This document shows positions 41,081 to 50,340 of a stretch of 64,000 nt of DNA, piece by piece. Numbering within the stretch: position 1 is the stretch's first letter; each line of letters starts with the position of its first letter. The notes beneath the pieces were generated by a model. The model was not told where the DNA came from, searched no databases, and saw nothing but the letters and a program-made list of their open reading frames with translations. This DNA is from Lachnospiraceae bacterium (GTDB lineage: Bacteria > Bacillota > Clostridia > Lachnospirales > Lachnospiraceae), in assembly GCA_910576335.1 (NCBI GenBank), contig CAJTIU010000011.1, forward strand, positions 62,001-126,000, given 5' to 3'. The position numbers and the translations under genes were made by a program.

Positions 41081-44053
41081 CTATTTTACAGTTACCTTTA
41101 CTGAGGCCTTCATGCCATTGATGGAGAGAACATAAACGGTACAGCTTCCTTTTCCAACTGCCCGGATGACACCATTCCCTGATACGGTAGCAACTTTGCT
41201 GTCAGTTGTGAAGTAGCGAAGCTTCTGGATATGCCCCAGCCGCCGTCTGCTCCGGTTCTGGGAAACAGCTCTAACAACTAGTTTTTTACTCTTTTCCCGT
41301 TTTAATGACAGGGTCTTTGGGGATACTGTCAGTTTTTTTACATTCGTATACTTTTTATTGGAATCCGTTACTGCATGTACGGAATAGCTCTTTGCAAGAT
41401 ACTGCTTTTTGCCATTGAAAATGCGGTATGCTCTTACCAGGGCTTTATAAGATTTCTGGGTTTTCAGCTTCCTGCCATTCACTTTCTTTAATGTAAAGGA
41501 ACGGGGCTTTGGACTGGTAATGGTTTTTATAAGCTTCATGCTGGTTCCGCACTCTGCTGCATAGACTTCATAGCCGTCGGCATCAGGAGCCTTTCCCCAG
41601 GAAACAATCATGCTCTTCTTTTTCGCGTTCCAGAATATTCCGATCTTTTTATTAAGTGCCACAGCATTTGCAGCTTTGTCCGGAGGCGTTACGGTTACTG
41701 TACATACGGCTTGCTTTTTGCCGTCTGCGGAGGTGGCAATAATCCGTGCAGTTCCGGTCTTTACTGCGGTTACTTTTCCTTTTGCGTCTACAGCTGCTAC
41801 CTGTGGGTTGTCAGATCTCCAGGTAATGGTTTTGTATGTCGCATCAGCCGGGAGGACTTCTGCATGAAGTGTCATTGTGCCGTCGTCCTGTATGGAAGCA
41901 GTGGTCCGGTTCAGCTTTATACCGGTAACCGGAATTACGATGACAGTAATCTCACTGGTTCCCGTAATACCGCTTCCATCTACAGCTGCTGCTGTAATTG
42001 TAACCGTTCCGGTCTTTAATGCTTTCACGGTTCCGTCTGCATCTACAGAAGCAATGGAAGGTTCACTGGAGGTCCAGGTAATCCCGGGATTTGTTGCATT
42101 TTCCGGTAAAACCTGTGACTTCAGAGCGAGCGTTTTCCCCAATGGAAGGGTTGTGGATACTGGTTCTAGTTTTATCTGCTGAACCGGCACTGCTTCTACT
42201 GTAATGGCACATTCTGCCGTTTTGCCGCCGTCCTCTGTGGTAACGGTAATCGTAGCAGTTCCGGCATTTTTTGCAGTTACAAGTCCATTCTCATTTACAG
42301 AAGCAACAGCTTCATTGCTGGAGCTCCATGTTACATCTTTGTTGTCTGCATTTTCCGGGGCTACTGTTTCCTTAAGCTGCAGAGTCTCTCTTACATACAT
42401 ATGTGTCGTAGACTGGTTGAGGCTTACTCCGGTGACGGCTGTTTTAAGTACTGTAATGGTACATTGTGCCGTTTTATCTCCGTCCTCTGTGGTAACAGTA
42501 ATGATGGCAGTTCCGGCATCTTTGGCAGTTACAAGACCATCTTCATCTACAGAAGCCACAGCTTCATCGCTGGAGCTCCATGAGACATTTTGGTTGTCTG
42601 CGTTTTCCGGAGTTACTGTTTCTGTAAGCTGGAGAGTCTTTTTTACACGAAGCTCTGCCGTAGTATGATTCAGGCTGACTCCTGTAACGGGTATTTTAAG
42701 TACTGTAATGGTACATTGTGCCGTTTTGCCCCCGTCCTCTGTGGTAACAGTAATAATGGCGGTTCCGGCATCTTCTGCAGTTACAAGACCATCTTCATCT
42801 ACAGAAGCCACAGCTTCATTACTGGATGTCCATGTAACATTTTGATTGTCCGCGTTCTTTGGAATGACAGTCTCTTCAAGCTGCAGGGTTTCGCCTATAT
42901 GCATCTGTGCTTCAGTCGGATCCAGGCTGACATCTGTGACTTTTGTCCCCGGGACAGTAATGGTGCATTCCGCTGTTTTTCCGTTTGCTGTACTGGCTGT
43001 AATGACTGCTTCTCCGGAGTGCAGGGCTTTTACGGTTCCGTTTTCAACGGATGCGACACTGCCGTCGCTGGAAGACCAGATAATCGTTTGATTTTCCGCA
43101 TAATATGGGACAATAACGGCAGAAAGCACAATGCTTTCTCCAACATTTAAGTCTGCTTCCTCCGTATCCAGTGTAATCTCTAATACCTCTACACCGGTCA
43201 CCTTTCCCTTATCTACATTTTCAATCTGCTCCCCGGGATCTTCCAGATTTCCCTCTACAATAATTGTGCCGGAATTTTCGATCGTGCCGGTTACAGTCAG
43301 TGTATGGTCCGCCGGGACGGTAAGAGTCCGGCCTTCCTGGATTACAAGCAGCGTATCCTCCGGAATTTCCAGGTCGCCAGGAAGCGCTGCACTGCGGGGA
43401 AGAAGCATACCGCCGGATTCGGCCTCTCCTCCTGTTATGCTTCCGGTCATCACGCCTTCCGGCTCCTGGAATACGATACTGTTTTCAGCCATCCCGAGAT
43501 CATAATTCATGCCGGTACTCTCGACCCAGGATCCGGAAGTGGTCACAGCCTTGCCGGCAATGATCCCTTTTGTGCCTTTGCGTCCCATGGCCTTTACATA
43601 GCTATTTTCTATGTAAATGTCTCCGGTAGAATATATGGCAGCATTTCTTCCCGCAGATACGGTTATACCGGTTCCTGTAATGGTCAGGTCACCCTCTACA
43701 GAGATACCATGTGCTTTGCCGCCTGCGTTTATAGAAAGACTGCCGGAACCTGTAATAATCAGATTTCCTTCTGTTTCAAGTGTATCATTAATGGGTGGTA
43801 TCTGTCCATCTACGGTTAAGATAATGGCATCATCGGTTGTCTCCATAGATGAAAAACCATAGTCTCCGGCATTTTCCGGCAAAACCACCGTTCCTCCTAT
43901 GGTAAGAACCGGGGGGTTCTCCACGGCTTTGGCAGATATATTTGCCGGAAGCAGTGTTATTATCAGTAATACTGCTAAAAAGAAGGCGGTCAGACGCCTG
44001 GCCGCCTTTACTGGTTTCTTCGGAAAATCATAATCCGATACATCTTTTCCCAT
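41081..44053 (-). CDS. large secreted Big_2-repeat protein
   Basis: 990 residues. Signal peptide near residues 20-45 (RRLTAFFLAVLLIITLLPA then NISAKA). Residues about 50-270 look like a beta-solenoid carbohydrate- or surface-binding region (NLIITGSGSLSINAGGKAHG, DLTITGTGITVSAG). Six Big_2 (bacterial Ig-like) domains follow, each with the pattern W(S/T)S(S/D) then VASV and TITVTT; three are nearly identical (NADNQNV). A fibronectin-III-like stretch (VSWGKAPDADGYEVY) and a last Big_2-like domain end the protein. There is no LPxTG or other sortase signal. The ATG at 44053 follows AGGAGGAG; a start ten codons upstream is less likely. Confidence 0.85.
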   Translation of the reverse strand: MGKDVSDYDFPKKPVKAARRLTAFFLAVLLIITLLPANISAKAVENPPVLTIGGTVVLPENAGDYGFSSMETTDDAIILTVDGQIPPINDTLETEGNLIITGSGSLSINAGGKAHGISVEGDLTITGTGITVSAGRNAAIYSTGDIYIENSYVKAMGRKGTKGIIAGKAVTTSGSWVESTGMNYDLGMAENSIVFQEPEGVMTGSITGGEAESGGMLLPRSAALPGDLEIPEDTLLVIQEGRTLTVPADHTLTVTGTIENSGTIIVEGNLEDPGEQIENVDKGKVTGVEVLEITLDTEEADLNVGESIVLSAVIVPYYAENQTIIWSSSDGSVASVENGTVKALHSGEAVITASTANGKTAECTITVPGTKVTDVSLDPTEAQMHIGETLQLEETVIPKNADNQNVTWTSSNEAVASVDEDGLVTAEDAGTAIITVTTEDGGKTAQCTITVLKIPVTGVSLNHTTAELRVKKTLQLTETVTPENADNQNVSWSSSDEAVASVDEDGLVTAKDAGTAIITVTTEDGDKTAQCTITVLKTAVTGVSLNQSTTHMYVRETLQLKETVAPENADNKDVTWSSSNEAVASVNENGLVTAKNAGTATITVTTEDGGKTAECAITVEAVPVQQIKLEPVSTTLPLGKTLALKSQVLPENATNPGITWTSSEPSIASVDADGTVKALKTGTVTITAAAVDGSGITGTSEITVIVIPVTGIKLNRTTASIQDDGTMTLHAEVLPADATYKTITWRSDNPQVAAVDAKGKVTAVKTGTARIIATSADGKKQAVCTVTVTPPDKAANAVALNKKIGIFWNAKKKSMIVSWGKAPDADGYEVYAAECGTSMKLIKTITSPKPRSFTLKKVNGRKLKTQKSYKALVRAYRIFNGKKQYLAKSYSVHAVTDSNKKYTNVKKLTVSPKTLSLKREKSKKLVVRAVSQNRSRRRLGHIQKLRYFTTDSKVATVSGNGVIRAVGKGSCTVYVLSINGMKASVKVTVK

Positions 44054-44102
44054 ATTTCTCTCCTCCTTTTGCTTTTTGCACATACTTTGTAGTGATAACT
44101 CA

Positions 44103-44131
44103 ATTCTACCCTAAAAAAATTTGGAAGTCAA
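44103..44131 (-). promoter_or_regulatory. promoter of the Big_2 protein gene
   Basis: Minus strand TTGACT (44126-44131), 17 bases, TAGAAT (44103-44108), about 50 bases before the start codon. Confidence 0.6.
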
Positions 44132-44158
44132 TGTTGTTATGTTCGCTGGTCTGCGCAT

Positions 44159-44196
44159 GGTTACTATGAACGGTCTCCCGGGCCGTGAATAGTACC
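44159..44196. repeat. palindromic repeat family C, second copy
   Basis: GGTTACTATGAACGG then CCGTGAATAGTACC, with CCCGGG near the centre. Related to GTTACTATGAGCGG-N-CCGTGAATAGTAAC at 10247-10283. Confidence 0.6.
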
Positions 44197-44227
44197 CAGG
44201 GGACTATCGGATTTTTTGATTTTTAGT

Positions 44228-44256
44228 TTGATTATATCTGAAGGCTGCGGTATACT
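44228..44256 (+). promoter_or_regulatory. promoter before the broken AAA gene
   Basis: TTGATT (44228-44233), 17 bases, TATACT (44251-44256). It is still well formed although the gene it serves is disrupted. Confidence 0.5.
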
Positions 44257-44342
44257 ACAATGGTAAGAGGTAAACAATTTTAAGCAGCAGAGCCGGATAT
44301 CTGATTATAAATGCACTGATAAGATTAAGGAGGAGTGATGGC

Positions 44343-45037
44343 ATGGGACTGTATGTAAATCCAGGGAACCGTCAGTTCAAAGAGGTTGTGAACTCGCCGG
44401 TCTATGTAGACAAGAGTAGACTAATTGATTATACAAACAGTGTTTTAAATACACAGAGGAAGAATATATGTGTCAGCCGGCCGCGCCGTTTTGGGAAATC
44501 CATGGCCGCAGATATGCTCTCTGCCTATTACAGCAAAGGATGTGATTCCAGGGAACTGTTTGCGGATCTGGACGTATCGAAGCAGCATAAAACGGTATCA
44601 GACATGGACCGGGAAACCAGGCGGATGAATGCGTACAAATCGAATTTAAACCAACATAATGTAATCCGGTTTGATGTGCAGAGATTTTTATTTGATGAAT
44701 CTCATATACCCGTTTTTATCAAAAGGATTCAGGATGTGATTATCAGGGAGTTAGAGGCAGAGTTTGAAGAATACGTTGACTTGTGCACAGGATTCATATG
44801 GATTACCAGGAGTGTTAGAGCAGATTTACGCCCATACGGGAGAGGAAGGCACTGCTGATTGAGTTAAAATGGAACAAGTCTGCCGAAGGGGCTGTCAGGC
44901 AGATCAAGGATAAAAAATATATGGACTGGCTGAAAAGCTATACAGGGGAAATTCTTCTTGTGGCAATTAATTATGATAAGAAGAAGGATATTCATACGTG
45001 TATAATTGAAAAATACCTGGATTGCATAAAAAAATGA
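44343..45037 (+). pseudogene. broken AAA ATPase (same family as 23310-25001)
   Basis: The N-terminal piece (to about 44790) keeps NPGNRQFKEVVNSPVYVDKSRLI and the P-loop SRPRRFGKSMAADML, then runs into an unrelated frame and stops at 44858. A C-terminal piece in another frame (about 44850-45037) has LLIELKWNKSAEGAVRQIKD and ends CIIEKYLDCIKK, i.e. the nuclease-like end of the family. About 300 residues between them are missing. The gene has therefore suffered a large internal deletion plus frameshift. The start region still has AGGAG and a promoter. Confidence 0.75.
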
Positions 45038-45090
45038 ATCGTTTTAGTGAGTTCGAGTGAATAGAGAGCAGGTGAAAAGTATACTTCAAA

Positions 45091-45130
45091 TGAGCGAATT
45101 GTGAGCGAATTAATGAGCGAATTAGTGAGC
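45091..45130 (+). repeat. short tandem repeat TGAGCGAATT
   Basis: TGAGCGAATT occurs three times, separated by one to three bases, followed by GTGAGCGG. A frame through it reads IVSELMSELVSGKM, which resembles the tail repeats of some mobile ATP-binding proteins, so it may be another remnant. The rest of 45038-45206 shows no gene. Confidence 0.5.
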
Positions 45131-45206
45131 GGAAAAATGAAAGAACCTGTACAGCAAATAACAAACAGGAAAAAGAGTTAAAACAAAAGCAGGAGGTTTT
45201 GAAAAC

Positions 45207-47714
45207 ATGAGAAGATACTGGAGATTATGGATTATGGCATTACTTGCCGCCTTTCTTTTTTCCTTCCCGGCCTATGCAGGCGAGAAGGCCGCAGAACCGG
45301 AGATGATCTACCCCACGGGGCTGGAACCGCTGCCGGAGAACATCCCGGATCCCCGGGTGGAAGAGGATGCGGATGGCATACAGCCATACAACGGAACAGT
45401 ACCATACAGTGGAACAGAGACGGAACTTTTTTTAGAGCTGGAAGGGAAGATGAAGAACGCTCTTCTGGAGGGAGAACCGGAGCTTAATGTAACAGATATG
45501 AATATAGATGCCGCGGATTATAAGATCTACAGGCTTGTATACTTTTCGCCCTATCTCAGCAATGGGATTGACCTGGACTGCTACTATAACCGTCTGACGA
45601 ATACCTATACCCGTGTTGAGATTGAAAATCCCATGTCCCTGGAGGAGACAAAAGCATACTGCCTGAGTATTGACAGTGATGTGAGCGAGATTATGCAGCA
45701 GGTTTCCGACGAAATGGACGATGAGACAAAAGCACTGAGAATTCATGACTATTTTGTATATGAGTACGAATATGATAATGATAACCTTCTGGCGGATACA
45801 CTTCCAGAGGATTCCTTCCGCAGCGGAGGGATTATCAGAAATAAAATCGGAGTCTGCCAGGCCTATGCTTATGCATATTCCTACATTATGAATAAGATGG
45901 GGCTGGAGTGCCATGTAACCGGAAGCGATCCCATGAACCATGCATGGAATATTCTTAAGCTGAACGGAAGCTATTACCATGTAGACTGTACATGGGATGA
46001 TCCGGTGTATGACAGGCTGGGAAGAGTAGGACATGAGTTTTTCCTGCTGAGTGATTACGAGATACTTTACGGCAGAGCCCAGGGACATTATGGATGGGAT
46101 CTTTTGATTGATTGTGATGACAACAGGTATGATGATTACTACTGGACGGATATTATTTCGCAGATTATCCTGGACGGAAGCAGTATGTACTATATAAAAA
46201 ATGAACGGGATACAGACGGAAGGATTGACCATGGATTTATCTTCTGTCAGGAAGCCTATGGAGACCCTAAAAAGCTAAAGGATCTGGGAGAATGGACGGA
46301 CTGGGATGATCCAGACCAATACTACTGGCCAGGCGCCTATTCCGGATTATTCCTCCAGGACGGGGAGCTGTATTATAATACCGCCACGGAGCTGCGGAAG
46401 ATGTCCGTGGACGGCAGCAGCGATGTAAGGATCTATGAAGATGTACCAGATACAGAGGAAGGATATCTGTACGGCAGCAGGAAGCACGGAGACCAGCTTG
46501 AATATATGCTCTGCACGTCACCGCAATTCGAGGAAAAAGCTGCAAGGTTTCATGTGCCGGTTCCCTTTTCCATTGCCCCGTCACAGATTATTCTTGGTAC
46601 AGACAGTATGAAGCTTGGAGTTGGAAAATCCAAAACCATAAGCTATAAGCTTGTCCCCGCGGGGGCATCTTCCCAGATTCAATGGACTTCAGACAATACG
46701 AATGTGGCAGGGGTAGATGCAAATGGAGCAGTAACCGGAAGAGCGGAAGGAACAGCGAAGATAACCGCTTTGACCGGAAACGGGAAAACAGCCGTATGTA
46801 CGGTGAATGTATCAAGAGAAAAATATAAGGTTACCTTTGATGCCAATGGAGGTACTGTATTAGCAGAGACAAGGGAGATTGAACTGGGAAATACATACGG
46901 AACCATGCCGGTGCCCGTCCGGGCAGGTTATCAGTTCGCTGGCTGGTTCACACACTCTGTGAACGGTTCGGAAAAAACAGAGGGTGACCAGGTGCGGGAA
47001 AAGGATCATACCCTGTATGCGCACTGGAAGGCAAATACTTATCTGGTCCGGTATGATAAAAACGGGGGTTCTGGCGGAAGTATGGCAGATACTGTCTGTA
47101 AATACGGCGGTTCCGTTATCCTGCGTCCGAATGCCTATACGAAGCCAGGCTATCATTTCGCAGGATGGGCGGAGACTCCCGGCGGTTCTGCTGCCTATCA
47201 GGATCAGGCTATTGTGAGGAATCTGACAACTGTTGATGGCGGAATTAAGACACTCTATGCCAAGTGGACTCCTGCAAGGTATAAGATCACCTATAAGCTG
47301 GGAGGAGGGAAAAATAATAAGAAAAATCCTTCAGGCTACTACATTACCTCATCAAAAATTTCCTTAAAGAATCCCACCAGGAAGGGATGCATCTTTAAGG
47401 GTTGGTACAGTGACAGCAAATATAAAAAGAAAGTATCCGCGATCCAGGCCGGCAGTACGGGAAATAAGACTCTGTATGCAAAGTGGTCAGTTAAGAAGTA
47501 TAAGATTACCTATAAGCTGAAAGGCGGAAAGAATCATAAAAAGAATCCAAAGACTTATCAGGTGACAACGAAAACAATCAGCCTGAAAAAACCTGTCAGG
47601 AAGGGCTATACCTTTAAGGGATGGTACAGTGACAGCAAGTATAAAAAGAAGGTAACAAAAATCAAGAAAGGAAGTACAGGGAATAAAGTATTATATGCAA
47701 GATGGAGCCGTTAA
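45207..47714 (+). CDS. secreted transglutaminase-like protein with Big_2 and InlB-type repeats
   Basis: 835 residues. Signal peptide at 1-25 (RRYWRLWIMALLAAFLFSFP). Residues about 150-300 form a transglutaminase-like cysteine peptidase domain with Cys in IGVCQAYAYAYSYIMNK, His in DPMNHAWNILKLNG and Asp in YHVDCTWDDP. One Big_2 domain follows (about 455-535), then four InlB/Flg_new-type beta-grasp repeats, each ending with GW and LYAxW; the last two are almost identical and Lys-rich (KYKITYKL). There is no sortase motif, so wall binding may be through the basic repeats. AGGAGG precedes the ATG. Confidence 0.88.
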   Translation: MRRYWRLWIMALLAAFLFSFPAYAGEKAAEPEMIYPTGLEPLPENIPDPRVEEDADGIQPYNGTVPYSGTETELFLELEGKMKNALLEGEPELNVTDMNIDAADYKIYRLVYFSPYLSNGIDLDCYYNRLTNTYTRVEIENPMSLEETKAYCLSIDSDVSEIMQQVSDEMDDETKALRIHDYFVYEYEYDNDNLLADTLPEDSFRSGGIIRNKIGVCQAYAYAYSYIMNKMGLECHVTGSDPMNHAWNILKLNGSYYHVDCTWDDPVYDRLGRVGHEFFLLSDYEILYGRAQGHYGWDLLIDCDDNRYDDYYWTDIISQIILDGSSMYYIKNERDTDGRIDHGFIFCQEAYGDPKKLKDLGEWTDWDDPDQYYWPGAYSGLFLQDGELYYNTATELRKMSVDGSSDVRIYEDVPDTEEGYLYGSRKHGDQLEYMLCTSPQFEEKAARFHVPVPFSIAPSQIILGTDSMKLGVGKSKTISYKLVPAGASSQIQWTSDNTNVAGVDANGAVTGRAEGTAKITALTGNGKTAVCTVNVSREKYKVTFDANGGTVLAETREIELGNTYGTMPVPVRAGYQFAGWFTHSVNGSEKTEGDQVREKDHTLYAHWKANTYLVRYDKNGGSGGSMADTVCKYGGSVILRPNAYTKPGYHFAGWAETPGGSAAYQDQAIVRNLTTVDGGIKTLYAKWTPARYKITYKLGGGKNNKKNPSGYYITSSKISLKNPTRKGCIFKGWYSDSKYKKKVSAIQAGSTGNKTLYAKWSVKKYKITYKLKGGKNHKKNPKTYQVTTKTISLKKPVRKGYTFKGWYSDSKYKKKVTKIKKGSTGNKVLYARWSR

Positions 47715-47724
47715 TAAAAATTCC

Positions 47725-47753
47725 TTGATTTTCCACGGAATCAGTGCTATAAT
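47725..47753 (+). promoter_or_regulatory. promoter of the rimP-nusA-infB operon
   Basis: TTGATT (47725-47730), 17 bases, perfect TATAAT (47748-47753). Confidence 0.7.
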
Positions 47754-47774
47754 CCTCTATAGTTACATAATGAC

Positions 47775-47820
47775 CCGGCGGAAGAGTGAACAGAAAAAGT
47801 TCACTCTTCTTTATTGCCGG
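47775..47820 (+). terminator. terminator-like hairpin in the rimP-nusA leader (possible attenuator)
   Basis: GAAGAGTGAAC (47781-47791) pairs perfectly with GTTCACTCTTC (47799-47809), followed by TTTATT. An outer CCGGC/GCCGG adds to it. It lies 28 bases downstream of the promoter and about 70 before rimP, so any transcript of the operon must pass it. Control by NusA itself is an attractive guess. Confidence 0.55.
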
Positions 47821-47888
47821 ACACACGACAAAAAACGTCAGATGAATGTTTTTAGTTGAGTGAAAACGTCAGGAAAGGAAGTTTTGCA

Positions 47889-48356
47889 TTGTCAAAAAGA
47901 GAAATTTACGAACAGAAGACGGAAGAGATCCTGCTCCCCATGATGGAGGAATACGGATTTGAGCTTGTGGATGTGGAGTATGTGAAGGAAGGCGGCACCT
48001 GGTATCTGCGTGCATATATCGACAAGCCGGGAGGCATTACCATTGATGACTGCGAGGCAGTAAGCAGGAGACTGTCAGATATTCTGGATGAACAGGATTA
48101 TATTGACGATTCTTATATCATGGAAGTGAGTTCTCCGGGTCTTGGCAGGCCCCTTAGGAAAGAGAAGGATTTTAAGAGGAGCCTTGGCAGTGAGGTAGAG
48201 GTAAGAACCTACCGCATGATTGATAAGAGTAAGGAATTTACAGGAATACTGAAGGATTATGATGATACCACAGTGACCATAGAGCTTTCGGATGAAACTC
48301 TTAAGGTATTTCAAAAAGGCGATATAGCGCTCATCCGCCTTGCGTTCGATTTTTAA
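47889..48356 (+). CDS. rimP: ribosome maturation factor RimP
   Basis: Assists 30S maturation. 155 residues, the usual length when started at the TTG at 47889, which lies 8 bases after AAAGGAAG; the longer frame from 47856 has no ribosome site. The sequence starts (M)SKREIYEQKTEEILLPMMEEYGFELVDVEYVKEGG, and the middle has ISPG-like VSSPGLGRPL. First gene of the conserved rimP-nusA-ylxR-L7Ae-infB-rbfA run; nusA follows after 18 bases. Confidence 0.95.
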   Translation: MSKREIYEQKTEEILLPMMEEYGFELVDVEYVKEGGTWYLRAYIDKPGGITIDDCEAVSRRLSDILDEQDYIDDSYIMEVSSPGLGRPLRKEKDFKRSLGSEVEVRTYRMIDKSKEFTGILKDYDDTTVTIELSDETLKVFQKGDIALIRLAFDF

Positions 48357-48374
48357 GATAGGAGGAAATGGATA

Positions 48375-49712
48375 ATGAACACAGAATTATTAGAAGCGTT
48401 AACGATATTGGAGAAGGAGAAGGATATCAGCAAGGAGACACTGTTGGATGCGATTGAGAACTCGCTGCTGAATGCCTGTAAGAACCATTTTGGAAAGGCA
48501 GATAATGTGCGGGTAATCATGGACAGACAGACATGCGATTACCGGCTGTATGCAGAGAAGACAGTTGTGGAGGATGTGCTGGATCCCATTGAGGAGATCA
48601 GTCTGGAGGAAGCCAAAAGCATGGATGGGAAATACGACCTGGGCGATATTGTCCAGATTCCCATTGAGTCCAAGTCCTTTGGCCGTATCGCCACGCAGAA
48701 TGCAAAGAACCTGATTCTGCAGAAGATCCGGGAAGAGGAAAGGAAGGTTGTATTTGACCAGTATTTCGAAAAGGAGAAGGACATTGTTACCGGAATTGTA
48801 CAGCGCTATGTGGGAAGAAATGTGAGCATTAATCTTGGAAAAGCGGATGCCATGCTGACGGAGAATGAGCAGGTCAGGGGCGAGGTCTTTAAGCCTACAG
48901 AGCGTATTAAATTGTATATTGTAGAAGTAAAGAATACGACGAAGGGACCGAAGATTCTTGTGTCCCGTACTCATCCGGAGCTTGTGAAGCGTCTGTTTGA
49001 GTCAGAGGTAACCGAGGTCAGAGACGGTGTGGTTGAGATTAAAAGCATCGCAAGAGAGGCGGGAAGCAGAACGAAGATCGCAGTATGGTCCAATGACCCG
49101 GATGTGGATCCCGTAGGTGCATGTGTGGGTATGAACGGCGCGAGAGTGAATGCCATCGTAAGCGAGCTAAGAGGAGAGAAGATTGATATTATTAACTGGA
49201 GCGACAACCCGGCGATCCTGATTGAGAATGCCCTGAGTCCGGCAAAGGTTATTTCTGTTATGGCGGATCCAGATGAGAAGGTGGCGAGCGTCATCGTACC
49301 GGATTACCAGCTTTCTCTTGCAATCGGTAAGGAAGGTCAGAATGCAAGGCTTGCGGCAAGGCTTACCGGGTATAAAATTGATATTAAGAGCGAGACACAG
49401 GCTATTGAGTCAGGTGAGCTTCCGGAAAACTATATGGAGCTTAGCGAGGGCGTGTACGAGCAGGAGATGTATGAGGAAGGCTACGAAGAGGGCTACAGCG
49501 AGGAGGATTATGGCGAATCGGGCTATGGTGAAGCAGACTATGGCGAAGAGAGCAATGGTGAAGCAGACTATGGCGAAGAGAGCAATGGTGAAGCAGACTA
49601 TGGAGAAGAAGGCAATGGCGAAGCGGACTATGGCGGAGAGAGCGAGGCGTATGCCGGTGAAACAGAGGAACTTAAGTTTGATGAGATTGAGTTTGTGGAA
49701 GTGGAGGAGTAG
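48375..49712 (+). CDS. nusA: transcription termination/antitermination protein NusA with repetitive acidic tail
   Basis: Binds RNA polymerase and nascent RNA and modulates pausing, termination and antitermination. 445 residues: N-terminal RNAP-binding domain (1-130), S1 domain (about 135-200), KH1 and KH2 (about 200-350, including WSNDPDVDPVGACVGMNGAR and LAIGKEGQNARLAARLTG). Firmicute NusA usually ends near residue 350-370. Here an extra acidic tail follows, made of the decapeptide GEADYGEESN repeated, ending FDEIEFVEVEE. AGGAGG is 9 bases from the ATG. Confidence 0.96.
   Translation: MNTELLEALTILEKEKDISKETLLDAIENSLLNACKNHFGKADNVRVIMDRQTCDYRLYAEKTVVEDVLDPIEEISLEEAKSMDGKYDLGDIVQIPIESKSFGRIATQNAKNLILQKIREEERKVVFDQYFEKEKDIVTGIVQRYVGRNVSINLGKADAMLTENEQVRGEVFKPTERIKLYIVEVKNTTKGPKILVSRTHPELVKRLFESEVTEVRDGVVEIKSIAREAGSRTKIAVWSNDPDVDPVGACVGMNGARVNAIVSELRGEKIDIINWSDNPAILIENALSPAKVISVMADPDEKVASVIVPDYQLSLAIGKEGQNARLAARLTGYKIDIKSETQAIESGELPENYMELSEGVYEQEMYEEGYEEGYSEEDYGESGYGEADYGEESNGEADYGEESNGEADYGEEGNGEADYGGESEAYAGETEELKFDEIEFVEVEE
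49527..49646 (+). repeat. 30-base tandem repeat in the nusA tail
   Basis: Four in-frame units of GGTGAAGCAGACTATGGCGA plus AGAGAGCAAT (49527, 49557, 49587, 49617), the first two identical and the last two diverging. Such repeats are prone to copy-number change between strains. Confidence 0.85.
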
Positions 49713-49720
49713 ATGATTCG

Positions 49721-49990
49721 TTGAGCGGGAAAAGAAAGATGCCTGTGCGCCAGTGTGTGGGCTGTCAGGAGATGAAGAATAAAAAAGAGATGATACGCAT
49801 CATCCGTACAAATGAACAAGAATTCCTTCTTGATACTACGGGAAAGAAGAATGGCCGCGGCGCCTACCTCTGTCCGGATCCGGAATGCTTTGAAAAGGCA
49901 GTTAAAAACAAAGGCCTGGAGCGTTCATTCAGGCAGGCAATTCCGAAGGAAGTATATGAGATGCTGAAAAAGGAGATGGAGAAGCTTTGA
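49721..49990 (+). CDS. rnpM: YlxR family RNA-binding protein (RnpM)
   Basis: 89 residues with the family motif MPVRQCVGCQEMKNKKEMIR, then GRGAYLCPD and CFEKAVKNKGLERSF. In B. subtilis the YlxR protein has been reported to bind RNase P RNA and modulate its activity; rnpB is present in this window. It likely starts at a TTG 13 bases after GGAGGAG at the end of nusA; an ATG at 49739 is a shorter alternative. The next gene overlaps its stop by 4 bases. Confidence 0.88.
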   Translation: MSGKRKMPVRQCVGCQEMKNKKEMIRIIRTNEQEFLLDTTGKKNGRGAYLCPDPECFEKAVKNKGLERSFRQAIPKEVYEMLKKEMEKL

Positions 49991-50313
49991 AACAGGATAA
50001 GGTGGCAGGTCTGATCGGTCTGGCTACGAAGGCAGGCAAGACTGCAGATGGAGAATTCTGTACAGAAAGAGAAGTAAAGTCAGGAAAGGCTGCACTCGTG
50101 ATTGTTGCAGGAGATGCGTCGGATAATACAAAGAAAAAATTTCAGAACATGTGTGACTTTTATAAAGTGCCAATCTATTTTTATAAGGATAAAGATACCT
50201 TGGGGCATGCAATGGGAAAAGAATTCCGTGCATCGCTGGCCATACTTGACCAGGGGTTTGCAGGGAGCATTAAGAAGTATATGGAAGATGCCAGACAGTC
50301 TGGCAGAGAGTAA
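49987..50313 (+). CDS. L7Ae/L30e/S12e/Gadd45-family protein (YlxQ)
   Basis: 108 residues of the L7Ae fold that binds kink-turn RNA: KVAGLIGLATKAGKTADGEF near the start, AALVIVAGDASDNTKKKF in the middle and the family IYFYKDKDTLGHAMGKE. It starts at TTG overlapping the ylxR stop (TTGA) with GGAG 5-6 bases upstream, so the two are translationally coupled. Its RNA target is unknown; its invariant place between ylxR and infB suggests a ribosomal or RNase P role. Confidence 0.88.
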   Translation: MKQDKVAGLIGLATKAGKTADGEFCTEREVKSGKAALVIVAGDASDNTKKKFQNMCDFYKVPIYFYKDKDTLGHAMGKEFRASLAILDQGFAGSIKKYMEDARQSGRE

Positions 50314-50340
50314 TACAATTGCATAGAGGAGGTAGTGTAT

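Noticed and set aside
42190-43130. Repeated blocks of about 250 bases on the plus strand
   Set aside because: They are the nearly identical Big_2 domains of the minus-strand gene, not a DNA element.
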